NCBI GenBank assembly: GCA_022844135.1 | Contig: JALHMG010000026.1 | Location: 16,192 to 80,191, forward strand | Length of the DNA stretch: 64,000 nucleotides | Direction: 5' to 3' | Source of the DNA: Lysobacterales bacterium | GTDB taxonomy: Bacteria > Pseudomonadota > Gammaproteobacteria > Xanthomonadales > SZUA-5 | Shown here: positions 35,317-44,313 of the stretch, one piece after another | How positions within the stretch are numbered: position 1 is the first letter of the stretch | Layout of the letters: every line of letters starts with the position of its first letter | The notes under the pieces: model-generated | Databases searched by the model: none | Told to the model about the DNA's origin: nothing | What the model saw: the letters and a program-made list of their open reading frames with translations, nothing else | Made by a program: the position numbers and the translations under genes

Positions 35317-38300
35317 ATTTCACCTACATCACGACGTTCTATAGCTACAAGGGCGGAGTAGGTCGTACGCTCGCTCTGGCTAATGTCGGCGTGGCGCTCG
35401 CAAAGCGTGGCAACGGGCCAGTGCTGTTGATTGATTGCGATCTGGAGGCCCCCGGATTGCATCGAATCGAGGCATTGAAACCTGATATCGAGAGACAAGG
35501 CGGCATCCTGCCTTGGCTGGGGCGGGTTGATCCAAGCGCCCCAGATGACGCTTCAAATGATGGTGAACTCTTTGAAGCGATCTACCGGCCGATCAACGGA
35601 TTGGCGCTGGACATATTGCCGGCGGTTTTCGGCGATGGCGCCGCTGCCGCGTACGCGGAGATCGAATGGGCGCGTTGGTTCGAGACCGACGGCGAGTCGC
35701 GGATTTCGCCGCTCATGCGAGCGTTTCGACGGGTGCTTGTGGCGGTCCAGAAGCTGGGCTACGCCTATGTTCTGATCGATTCGCGCACCGGGCATTCAGA
35801 TCTTGGCGGCGTGATGCTGTTTCAACTACCGCACATGGCAGTCGTCTTCAGCAACTACAACAATCAGAACCTGAGCGGCCTTAAGCCTATCGTGCAGGCC
35901 ATGCTGCCCTACACCGATCGCGATAAGCCACCGCCAGACGCGACCATGCGCGGCTTCTTCCCACCGGCTGCGGGCGTCGAAGCCGATGCAAATCACCTGG
36001 GAACGCTAGAGCGCTGGCAAGTGTTTTCACCCGTGCCCATCGATCCGGAACTTGCGGAACTCCGTGGCGATCGTCAGATGCGGGCAAGAGAGATATTCAT
36101 GTCGGATCTGGCGCTGAGCGGTTTCACAGAAATCCCGACCGTACTTGCGCTCCAGCTAAGAGAGTTTCTTGCGGTTTTGAACGCGCCCGACGGCGAGTTG
36201 GCGAAGTGCTATCTCGAGATTGCGACGCAGATCGAGAGCAATCGCGGTGAACGTGAGCGAGCGCTAGCGGCGCATGTGATGGTGAAGCCGCGGCGGGTTG
36301 AGTTGTTTGGTGAAGGGCATGTCAGCGTCACTTCGGTCGTTGGAGGCAAAGGTCTCGTCGGCAAGCCCTCAACCACCGCGCAAGGCAGAACGTTTGAGCA
36401 ACGCGTCGCCGAGCTGTTGCGCTTGCTCGACTACGAAGTCAGCGGCGAGACGTTGCGGGATGGCAATCGTGTCGACTTGACGGCCAGGAAACGACGCTCG
36501 TTTCGCCCCGAGTATTTCGTCGTCGAGTGCAAAGATCAGAAAGACGCGATCAGCAAGGAGCAGGTTGAACGGCTCTGGATGTGGCGCGAGAGCGAGCGCA
36601 AGTCGGTGCCGCATGCGGACGGGCTGTTCGTAACCAGCGGCGACTATTCGCCTGCGGCGCGGGCGGTCGCCGAGAAACACGGGCTGTCGCTTCAGACCAT
36701 CAAGGAACTGGAGCGCGAACTCTTCGATCCCGAACCCTATGTGCAGTCGTGGCTGCAGAGCTACGAAGGTAAGCGCGAGGCGCAGGCCTATGTTGCGCAG
36801 CAGGTGTTTGTCGCTGACGGAAGTCCGGCGACGCGAATGAACGTTGGCGATGGCGACCGCGCGGCAATGCCGAACAGCAGCGATAACGTTTCTGAGCTCG
36901 ACGCTGATTCCGACGATTTCGATGGCGACGGGATCGACGATGACAACGACGACGCATCACGCATCAATCTGATCCCGTATGCGCTCGCCTGGCTCGGCGG
37001 CGAACCCACGAAGCTGCGCCTGCCGAATCGCTATTGGCTGCTGATCGGCAACTACGGCACCGGCAAGAGCACGTTCACTCGCCGACTCACCTTCGAGTTG
37101 CTGCGTCGGCGTCGCGCTGGCGAGATCTTGCCGCTGCCGATTCTGATCAATCTCAAAGAACGCGCGGGCGCGCCGACGTTGGACAATCTGCTGCAGGAAT
37201 TCCTCAGCGAATATCGCTTGAGCGCCAGCGTGCGCCAGTTGCGTTATGGCCTGGAGCAGGGCACCGCGTTGCTGCTGCTCGACAGTTTCGACGAGATGGC
37301 GCTGGCGCAATACGGGCGAACGCTGGAGCAACAGTTGCGCGAGTTCGCGCGATTGGTGCTGGAATTTCCCGATGCCAAAGTGCTGCTGACCAGCCGCACA
37401 CATTTGTTCCGCAGCGAGCAGGAACTGGAGCGCACCGTGCAGGCGCGCGATGGCGTGGCCGAACCCGGCTCGCCGCTCGCCGCCACCGCACGCGAACTCG
37501 GCGCCAGTATCCAAACGCTAGCACCGTTCACGCCCGGGCAAATCGCCGCGTTCGTTCGCAACCACGCCACGGCACAGCGCGCGCAAGACATCCTCCAGTT
37601 TATCGATAGCACGCACAAGCTCAGCGATCTGGCGCCCACTGCAGTGCTGCTGGAAATGATCATCAGCGGCTTCGAGCGCCTGCGAGAGCGGCAAAGCAAC
37701 ACCGAGATCGTCGCTGCCGAGCTGTATCAGGTGTTCGTCGACGAATGGCTCGGCAAACGGGCACAGCTCAACGCGCAGCTCAGCAAAGAGCAAATGACGC
37801 AGTGGCTAGAAGTACTCGCGCGCCTGTTGTGGGATGCGCCAGGGCAGCGTCTGCATTACCAGCATCTGTACGATCACATCATGGCCCGCCGCGAGATCAG
37901 CGCCGCGATCGATCCGGCGCGCGTCGATCTGGAACTGCGCACGGCGAGCTTTTTGACGCGCAACAGCGCCGGCGACTACGGCTTCTCGCACCGCAGCTTC
38001 CTGGAGTTTTTCCTGGCGCGCAGTTTGTTCCGCTGTTTGCAGTCGACGCGCGCGACGGGCTATGAAGGCCCGCTAATTGCTGCATTGCCTTACGAACGCC
38101 TGTCGCCCGAGTCGCTGCGCTTCTTTCGCGACTATGCAAACCTCGCGTGTCGGGACGCAACGCTGTTTTGGCAACACACCGGCCGCATCGTGCGCCAACT
38201 GCTCAGCGAACCCCGCCCCGTCGCACGCAGCGCCAATGCGCTGCGGATGGTGCGCGAATGTGCGAGCAAACCAGCGGAATGGATTCCGGACAACGCACAG

Positions 38301-40703
38301 TTGGCCGGTGCGGACCTGAGCGGCGAGGCATGGCCGTTGCCGCTGCGCGGCGCGAATCTGCGCGGCGCGCGGTTGATCGGCAGTGGTTTCGCAGCGGCTG
38401 ATTTGACCGCTGCCACACTGGCGGACGCAGAGGCGACGGACGCTGATTTCGCGGGTGCATGCCTGGCGCACGTCGACGCGCGCGCGCTGCGCGGCGAGCG
38501 GACGTGCTTTGCGCAAGCCAACTGCGGGCACGCGGTTTTTGCCGCATCGAGCCTGCCGTTTGCGGATTTCCGCGATGCGCAACTGTGCGCAGCCGACTTG
38601 ACTAACGCGGCGCTGTGCAGCGCGCGGTTTCGCGGCGCAAAGGTGGATAGAGCACGCTGGGATGGCGCCGATCTGCGCTGTGTGCCGTACAGTGAGCGGC
38701 CAGAGAAAAAATCGCCGCGCGCGGCATCGCCGCGCGCGGAACAGCGATGGTCCGCGCGATCCGGAGTGCTTGCTCTGATCCGGATATCGCCGCGCCTGCT
38801 CGCCGCCGGCGATGCTGCAGGAACCGTTGCCATTTGGGATACCTCGCTCGGCCACAGGGTCGCCGTCTTCCAGGGACACTCAGGACCTGTCTCCGCCCTC
38901 GCGCACCTCGACAACGGGCAACTCGCCAGCGGCTCTTCCGACAACACCATCCGACTCTGGGATCGCAGCGGACAAAACCTCGCCGTCTTGCAGGGACACG
39001 AAGCAGCTGTCTACGCCCTCGCCCCACTCGACAACGGGTTACTCGCCAGCGGCTCCGACGACAACACCATCCGACTCTGGGATCGCAGCGGACTAAACCT
39101 CGCCGTCTTCCAGGGACACACAGGACCTGTCTTCGCCCTCGCGCCACTCGACAATGGGCAACTCGCCAGCGGCTCGTACGACAACACCATCCGTCTCTGG
39201 GATCGCAGCGGACTAAACCTCGCCGTCTTCCAGGGACACACTGAAGCTGTCGGCGCCCTCGCCCCGCTCGACAACAGGCAACTCGCCAGCGGCTCATGGG
39301 ACAACACCATCCGTCTCTGGGATCCCAGCGGACAAAACCTCGCCGTCTTCCAGGGACACACAAGCGCTGTCTACGCCCTCGCCCCACTCGACAACGGGTT
39401 ACTCGCCAGCGGCTCGTCGGACGCCACTATCCGCCTCTGGGATCAAAGCGGCCTAAACTTCGCCGTCTTCCAGGGACACGAAAGATCCGTTGTCGCCCTC
39501 GCCCCACTCGACAACGGGCAACTCGCCAGCGGCTCGCTCGACAACACCATCCGTCTCTGGGATCGCAACGGCCAAATCCTCGCCGTCTTCCAGGGACACA
39601 CAAATGCTGTCTCCGCCCTCGCCCCACTCGACGACGGGTTACTCGCCAGCGGCTCACTCGACAACACCATCCGTCTCTGGGATCACAGCGGCCTAAACCT
39701 GGCCGTCTTGCAGGGGCACGAAGGAAGTGTCGTCGCCCTCGCACCACTCGACAACGGGTTACTCGCCAGCGGCTCACGGGATTACACCATCCGACTCTGG
39801 GATCGCAGCGGCCTAAACCTCGCCGTCTTGCAGGGACACGAAGCAGCTGTCTACGCCCTCGCCCCACTCGACAACGGGTTACTCGCCAGCGGCTCTGGCG
39901 ACAGTACCATCCGACTCTGGGATCGCAGCGGCCTAAACCTCGCCGTCTTCCAGGGACACGAAGGAAGTGTCGTCGCCCTCGCACCACTCGACAACGGGTT
40001 ACTCGCCAGCGGCTCTTCCGACAACACCATCCGACTCTGGGATCGCAGCGGACAAAACCTCGCCGTCTTGCAGGGACACGAAGCAGCTGTCTACGCCCTC
40101 GCCCCACTCGACAACGGGTTACTCGCCAGCGGCTCTGGCGACAGTACCATCCGACTCTGGGATCGCAGCGGCCTAAACCTCGCCGTCTTCCAGGGACACG
40201 AAGGAAGTGTCGTCGCCCTCGCACCACTCGACAACGGGTTACTCGCCAGCGGCTCTGGCGACAGTACCATCCGACTCTGGGATCGCAGCGGCCGTGAGAC
40301 GCATCGTTGCGATTGTTTGGCACCGGTCCGCTCGCTCTGCGCCAGCGGCCACTTACTGATCGCGGGCCTAAGCACCGGCGAAATCCTCTACTTCGACATC
40401 CGCCCAGAAACGCTCGGATTGTCGACCGAGCTGCGCCGCGTGCTGGCGGTGCGCTTCAAGGGCGATGAGCAGATGTTGCTCTATCCCGATGGCGCATTCT
40501 GGTGGCCAGATCGCAACGACGGGCTGTTACCGGAGTTGGCCGACGAGACGATCTATCGGATTGTGGGCTCCTCGATCTACGATCCGGACGCGGCCTTTCC
40601 GGCCTCGGCGATTGCGGAGGAACGCCTGCTACGCCCACGCACCTTGGAGGAAATCCTGGGGCCGGTGCCGACGAACAAACGCGGGCGCAAGCGCAAGGCG
40701 TAG
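35313..40703 (+). CDS. NLR-like protein: KGGVGR ATPase, Mrr-like nuclease, NACHT, pentapeptide and WD40 repeats
   Basis: A 1796-residue multidomain protein. (1) Residues 1-300: MinD/ParA-like ATPase of the KGGVGR variant (FYSYKGGVGRTLALAN, Lys13; LLIDCDLEAPGLH; YVLIDSRTGHSD). (2) About 357-470: Mrr-like PD-(D/E)XK nuclease, Asp388 and Glu405-Cys-Lys407 in VDLTARK and VVECKD. (3) Acidic Asp-rich linker, about 530-555. (4) NACHT NTPase from about 560: GNYGTGKST (579-587), LLLLDSFDE with Asp657/Asp660, LLTSRTHLF, then helices ending FSHRSFLEFFLARSLF. (5) About 995-1125: pentapeptide repeats. (6) About 1150-1700: WD40 blades, 12 of them near-identical. (7) A short C-terminal basic tail. The start ATG overlaps the upstream stop. 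The layout, sensor repeats plus NTPase plus nuclease, fits a defence NLR; its target is unknown. Confidence 0.9.
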   Translation: MNFTYITTFYSYKGGVGRTLALANVGVALAKRGNGPVLLIDCDLEAPGLHRIEALKPDIERQGGILPWLGRVDPSAPDDASNDGELFEAIYRPINGLALDILPAVFGDGAAAAYAEIEWARWFETDGESRISPLMRAFRRVLVAVQKLGYAYVLIDSRTGHSDLGGVMLFQLPHMAVVFSNYNNQNLSGLKPIVQAMLPYTDRDKPPPDATMRGFFPPAAGVEADANHLGTLERWQVFSPVPIDPELAELRGDRQMRAREIFMSDLALSGFTEIPTVLALQLREFLAVLNAPDGELAKCYLEIATQIESNRGERERALAAHVMVKPRRVELFGEGHVSVTSVVGGKGLVGKPSTTAQGRTFEQRVAELLRLLDYEVSGETLRDGNRVDLTARKRRSFRPEYFVVECKDQKDAISKEQVERLWMWRESERKSVPHADGLFVTSGDYSPAARAVAEKHGLSLQTIKELERELFDPEPYVQSWLQSYEGKREAQAYVAQQVFVADGSPATRMNVGDGDRAAMPNSSDNVSELDADSDDFDGDGIDDDNDDASRINLIPYALAWLGGEPTKLRLPNRYWLLIGNYGTGKSTFTRRLTFELLRRRRAGEILPLPILINLKERAGAPTLDNLLQEFLSEYRLSASVRQLRYGLEQGTALLLLDSFDEMALAQYGRTLEQQLREFARLVLEFPDAKVLLTSRTHLFRSEQELERTVQARDGVAEPGSPLAATARELGASIQTLAPFTPGQIAAFVRNHATAQRAQDILQFIDSTHKLSDLAPTAVLLEMIISGFERLRERQSNTEIVAAELYQVFVDEWLGKRAQLNAQLSKEQMTQWLEVLARLLWDAPGQRLHYQHLYDHIMARREISAAIDPARVDLELRTASFLTRNSAGDYGFSHRSFLEFFLARSLFRCLQSTRATGYEGPLIAALPYERLSPESLRFFRDYANLACRDATLFWQHTGRIVRQLLSEPRPVARSANALRMVRECASKPAEWIPDNAQLAGADLSGEAWPLPLRGANLRGARLIGSGFAAADLTAATLADAEATDADFAGACLAHVDARALRGERTCFAQANCGHAVFAASSLPFADFRDAQLCAADLTNAALCSARFRGAKVDRARWDGADLRCVPYSERPEKKSPRAASPRAEQRWSARSGVLALIRISPRLLAAGDAAGTVAIWDTSLGHRVAVFQGHSGPVSALAHLDNGQLASGSSDNTIRLWDRSGQNLAVLQGHEAAVYALAPLDNGLLASGSDDNTIRLWDRSGLNLAVFQGHTGPVFALAPLDNGQLASGSYDNTIRLWDRSGLNLAVFQGHTEAVGALAPLDNRQLASGSWDNTIRLWDPSGQNLAVFQGHTSAVYALAPLDNGLLASGSSDATIRLWDQSGLNFAVFQGHERSVVALAPLDNGQLASGSLDNTIRLWDRNGQILAVFQGHTNAVSALAPLDDGLLASGSLDNTIRLWDHSGLNLAVLQGHEGSVVALAPLDNGLLASGSRDYTIRLWDRSGLNLAVLQGHEAAVYALAPLDNGLLASGSGDSTIRLWDRSGLNLAVFQGHEGSVVALAPLDNGLLASGSSDNTIRLWDRSGQNLAVLQGHEAAVYALAPLDNGLLASGSGDSTIRLWDRSGLNLAVFQGHEGSVVALAPLDNGLLASGSGDSTIRLWDRSGRETHRCDCLAPVRSLCASGHLLIAGLSTGEILYFDIRPETLGLSTELRRVLAVRFKGDEQMLLYPDGAFWWPDRNDGLLPELADETIYRIVGSSIYDPDAAFPASAIAEERLLRPRTLEEILGPVPTNKRGRKRKA
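38859..40298 (+). repeat. twelve tandem 120-bp WD40 units inside the NLR-like gene
   Basis: Twelve units of exactly 120 bp encode 40-residue WD40 blades (LAVFQGH, three variable residues, V-x-ALAPLDNG, LASGS-x-D-x-TIRLWD). A partial blade stands before (ending at residue 1182) and one after, so 14 blades may form two seven-bladed propellers. Bases 39815-40016 and 40055-40256 are identical, and the unit pair around 38921-39055 is identical to 40001-40135, nine units away. Codon changes cluster at the variable positions. Confidence 0.93.
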
Positions 40704-40828
40704 GCGCGGCGCCATCGGCGCAATAGATGTTCAGCCAAGGCACTGAGCGCGACTATCGATCCGGCCCCAATTGTCCGCAGTCAGCCCGGCGCGGGCGCCA
40801 TGAATGGCGCCCCGACGTTCGCCGAGTC

Positions 40829-40857
40829 CTGTAGGGGCGCGATTTATCGCGCGGCCT
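40829..40857. repeat. REP-like palindrome
   Basis: CTGTAGGGGCGCGATTTATC followed by GCGCGGCC contains the stem GCGCGA/TCGCGC with loop TTTA. The TGTAGG-GC palindrome form recalls the REP elements common between genes of Pseudomonas and Xanthomonadales. It lies in the 277-base gap between the NLR-like and SNF2 genes, where I see nothing else. Confidence 0.5.
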
Positions 40858-40980
40858 TGGACCGGATCGGACACTCGGCCAACGGATAACTTCTACCGCT
40901 TCAATAGACCAGGCAGGCTGCTGTCGATTTGATCGTTACCGTCCATTAGCATGATCCGCGTTCTCAAGCGCTGACACTCC

Positions 40981-43900
40981 ATGGCCGCTACTTTGCCCAA
41001 ACATGAGTCGATTCTGAGGGCGTCGAAGACGCTGCTGCAGAACGATTGGCCGAAGCGCTTCGCTGCTGCGTCCCTGACCAGGGGCAGGGAATTGTTTCTC
41101 ACGCTCTCGGTCGAAAACGTAAAAGTCGAGCCCACCAACACGGGCGTTGTGGTGCGCGCCCAGGTGAAGAGCCAGCGGCGCAAGCGGCAGCGTTATCTGC
41201 ACGAGTTGATTATCGATGAAGCGTACCGTGGCGGCATCCAGAAAAGCAGTTGCCAGTGCGCGATGGGCAGCTTCTGCAAGCACGGCGTGGCGCTGGCGAT
41301 GGAAATCGTCGCCGAGGCCAAACTTCTCGCCAATGCCAGCCCACCGCCGCCCACAGATCCGGCGGAGTCTGTGCCCAACGAACTCGCGTCCAGCGCTGCC
41401 GCCCGAGCGTTCGCTGAGATGCAGGACGCCAACAACGCCGAACAATGGCTAAAGTGGCTGAATCGGCCCGAACCCAATCCGCCGATTCCATTCGACCTGC
41501 GTTTTCGGTTACGGCCCGATCATCACGCACTGGAGGTTGAAGTTTTTGCCCGGCGCAGCACGGCGAAGGGCAAGGCCGGTCTGGAGCAGACGCTGACGAA
41601 GCTGCCGGAAGGCACAGACCCGTGGCGGGAAATCGCACAGGCCGATCGCACCGCGCTGGAAGCGGTGCTGTTGAATCCGATTGCCTACTCTTACAGCAAC
41701 TTCCGTCGTTTGGCCGGTGAAGTCGGCGAACGGGCACTGATGGCCGTGCTCGATCGCCAGGCGTCGCTCGCGGACGCACCGCAGGCGCCGCGCCTGGGCG
41801 CACCGCGGCAAGCGCGCTGGGCGTGGTCCATGCGTCACGATGGCGAGCTGCGGCTGACGGCCGAAACCGAACCGCGCGCCAAAGTTGTGGTGATCGACCA
41901 GGTTTGGTACGTGGACAGCGAAAGCGCCGAGGTGGGGCGCGTCGCCAACCTGGATGCGCGCGAGTTCGAGCGCCTTTCTGGCGCGCCTGCACTGAGGCCA
42001 ACGGCGTATCCGCGCATTGCGAGCAGCCTGGAGCGCCTGTCGCAGGTGCCCGTGCCCGCACGTATCGATGAGGTTCATTGCCGCGTGGTGGAGGCTGCTC
42101 GGGTCGAGATCTTGCGCACCAGCCGGTCAGGCACGGATGGCTTCGGTGGGCGCCTGTGTTTTCGCTACGGCCAGGAATGGATCGACGCGGCGACCACGGG
42201 GGCTTCGCTGCGGCGACTGACCGGCAATGTGTGCAGCATCGTCCACCGCGATCACGCCACCGAAGGGCAATGGCGTCAGCGCCTGCGCGAACAGGGCCTG
42301 GAGTACTTAGGCTACAGCCAGGAAGGTGCGATCTGGTTCCCGCAACGCGCGCCGAACGGCATCGATTTCTGGCTGGCGTTGCGACCGCGCCTGCTGAAAC
42401 TGGGGTTTGAGGTTGTCGGCCGTGGCTTCGATTTCGAGTTGCTGGACGCGCCAGACGATTGGTACGCGGACCTTGATCCCGTCGACAGCAACTGGTTCGA
42501 TGTCGAACTCGGCGTGCGCCTCGGGGAAGAGAAGATCTCGCTGCTGCCGATTTTGCTCAAGGCGCTCGATGCGAAGTCGTTTTCGCTGACGCCGTTGCCG
42601 GGTGAGGCGAGCGATGCGACGTGGATGGCGCCGATCGACGCCCGGCGCCGGATGCCGCTGCCGCTGGCGAAGATTCGCGACTTGATCGCGCCACTGTTCG
42701 AGTGGCTCGGAACGGTCGGCGCGGGTGGCAAGTTGAGAATGCCAGTCCTGCGGGCCGATGTGCAGAACGACTGGACAGCGAGCGATGTGCGGGTGCGCGC
42801 GGCGCCGGTTCTGGCGCGATTGGCGAATGCGCTCAAGGCCGACCGCAGTGCGCTGAGTGTGGCTTCGCCGCCCGGCCTTCGAGCCAACTTGCGCGACTAC
42901 CAGCTCGGCGGTTTGCGCTGGCTGACCTTTCTGGCCGAGTTCGACTTGGGTGGGATCCTGGCCGACGACATGGGCCTTGGCAAAACGCTGCAAGTGCTGG
43001 CCCATGTGCTTGCCGAAAAAGATCGCGCCGGCGCACCCACGCTGGTGATCATGCCGACATCCCTGATTCCCAACTGGCAGGCGGAGACGGCACGATTCGC
43101 GCCGTCTTTGCGCGCCTTGACCTTGCACGGCGGCGAGCGCCGCAACGAGTTCGAGCGCATCGCGCAGGCCGACATCGTGTTCACCACGTATGCGCTCTTG
43201 CAGCGCGACGAGGAAGAATTGTCGAAGACGGAATTCGCGCTGGTGGTGTTCGACGAGGCGCAGGCGATCAAGAACTCGGCCGCCAAGGGTGCGCAAAGCG
43301 CGCGCCGACTGAAGACCAGACGCCGTCTGGCCGTCACCGGCACGCCGCTGGAGAATCACCTCGGCGAACTGTGGTCGCAGTTCGATCTGGTGTTGCCGGG
43401 GCTGCTCGGAGACGCCAAGCGTTTTACCACGCACTTTCGCACACCGATCGAGAGACATGCCGATCACGAGCGCCGCGATCAGCTGGCGCGGCGCGTCCGG
43501 CCGTTCCTGATGCGACGGCGCAAGCAGGACGTGGCCCAGGAGTTGCCGGCCAAAACCGAGATCGTGCGGCGCATCGACATCGATGCGGCGCAACGCGAGT
43601 TGTACGAAACCGTGCGCTTGTCGATGCATGAGCGGGTCACCGAAGCGATCAAGAAAAATGGCCTGGCGCGAAGCAACATCGTATTCCTCGACGCGCTGTT
43701 GAAGCTGCGCCAGGTGTGTTGCGATCCGCGCCTCGTGAAGCTGACGACCGCGCGCAAGGTGAAGGAGAGCGCCAAACGCGATGCCCTGTTCGAGCTGTTG
43801 AACCCGCTGCTCGACGAAGGCCGGCGGGTGCTTTTGTTCTCGCAGTTCACCGAAATGCTCGACTTGATCGAGATCGATTTTCTCAAACGCAAGATTGGAT

Positions 43901-44274
43901 ATGTCCGCCTGGATGGCAGCACGCGGGATCGAAAGACTCCGGTCGCTCAGTTCCAGGCCGGCAGTGTTCCGCTGATGCTGATCAGTCTCAAGGCCGGTGG
44001 CGTTGGCCTGAATCTGACTGCGGCCGATACCGTCATTCACTACGATCCGTGGTGGAACCCTGCGGTAGAAAACCAGGCCACCGATCGCGCTCATCGCATC
44101 GGCCAGGACAAGGCAGTGTTCGTATACAAACTGGTGTGCAGCAATACCGTCGAAGACAAAATTCTGGCCTTGCAAGAACGCAAAGCCGAACTCGCCAGCG
44201 CCATCATCGACGGCGGTACCAGTGCGCCATTGACCTTCGATCAGGCTACCGTCGACGAATTGCTGGGCGCGTGA
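40981..44274 (+). CDS. SWIM zinc-finger SNF2-family helicase
   Basis: A 1097-residue SF2 ATPase. SWIM zinc finger CQCAMGSFCKH at residues 91-101 (CxCx5CxH), a middle region of about 500 residues, then the SNF2 N-lobe from about 630 (DDMGLGKT at 662-669, motif II DEAQ at 758-761, VTGTPLENHLGELWSQFD) and the C-lobe (LLFSQFTEMLDLIE, SLKAGGVGLNLTAAD, DRAHRIGQ). This is the HepA-like SWIM-SNF2 group found widely in bacteria, thought to remodel nucleoprotein or RNA polymerase complexes. Whether it belongs functionally to the NLR locus or just lies beside it cannot be decided. Confidence 0.93.
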   Translation: MAATLPKHESILRASKTLLQNDWPKRFAAASLTRGRELFLTLSVENVKVEPTNTGVVVRAQVKSQRRKRQRYLHELIIDEAYRGGIQKSSCQCAMGSFCKHGVALAMEIVAEAKLLANASPPPPTDPAESVPNELASSAAARAFAEMQDANNAEQWLKWLNRPEPNPPIPFDLRFRLRPDHHALEVEVFARRSTAKGKAGLEQTLTKLPEGTDPWREIAQADRTALEAVLLNPIAYSYSNFRRLAGEVGERALMAVLDRQASLADAPQAPRLGAPRQARWAWSMRHDGELRLTAETEPRAKVVVIDQVWYVDSESAEVGRVANLDAREFERLSGAPALRPTAYPRIASSLERLSQVPVPARIDEVHCRVVEAARVEILRTSRSGTDGFGGRLCFRYGQEWIDAATTGASLRRLTGNVCSIVHRDHATEGQWRQRLREQGLEYLGYSQEGAIWFPQRAPNGIDFWLALRPRLLKLGFEVVGRGFDFELLDAPDDWYADLDPVDSNWFDVELGVRLGEEKISLLPILLKALDAKSFSLTPLPGEASDATWMAPIDARRRMPLPLAKIRDLIAPLFEWLGTVGAGGKLRMPVLRADVQNDWTASDVRVRAAPVLARLANALKADRSALSVASPPGLRANLRDYQLGGLRWLTFLAEFDLGGILADDMGLGKTLQVLAHVLAEKDRAGAPTLVIMPTSLIPNWQAETARFAPSLRALTLHGGERRNEFERIAQADIVFTTYALLQRDEEELSKTEFALVVFDEAQAIKNSAAKGAQSARRLKTRRRLAVTGTPLENHLGELWSQFDLVLPGLLGDAKRFTTHFRTPIERHADHERRDQLARRVRPFLMRRRKQDVAQELPAKTEIVRRIDIDAAQRELYETVRLSMHERVTEAIKKNGLARSNIVFLDALLKLRQVCCDPRLVKLTTARKVKESAKRDALFELLNPLLDEGRRVLLFSQFTEMLDLIEIDFLKRKIGYVRLDGSTRDRKTPVAQFQAGSVPLMLISLKAGGVGLNLTAADTVIHYDPWWNPAVENQATDRAHRIGQDKAVFVYKLVCSNTVEDKILALQERKAELASAIIDGGTSAPLTFDQATVDELLGA

Positions 44275-44313
44275 TTCGTAGCCCGCATGTTTCCTGGGGC
44301 CGCGCGGAAATGG

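Noticed and set aside
39296..40297. Periodic frames on both strands within the WD40 units
   Set aside because: The 120-bp unit keeps every frame open by repetition; only the plus-strand frame gives a known fold and joins the rest of the gene.
38859..40298. Tandem repeats that might suggest a CRISPR array
   Set aside because: The units are contiguous, 120 bp and coding, without spacers; no cas gene is near.
42307..44175. 622-codon frame antisense to the SNF2 helicase gene
   Set aside because: The helicase motifs on the plus strand are complete; the antisense product is rich in Arg, Gln and His as typical of shadow frames.
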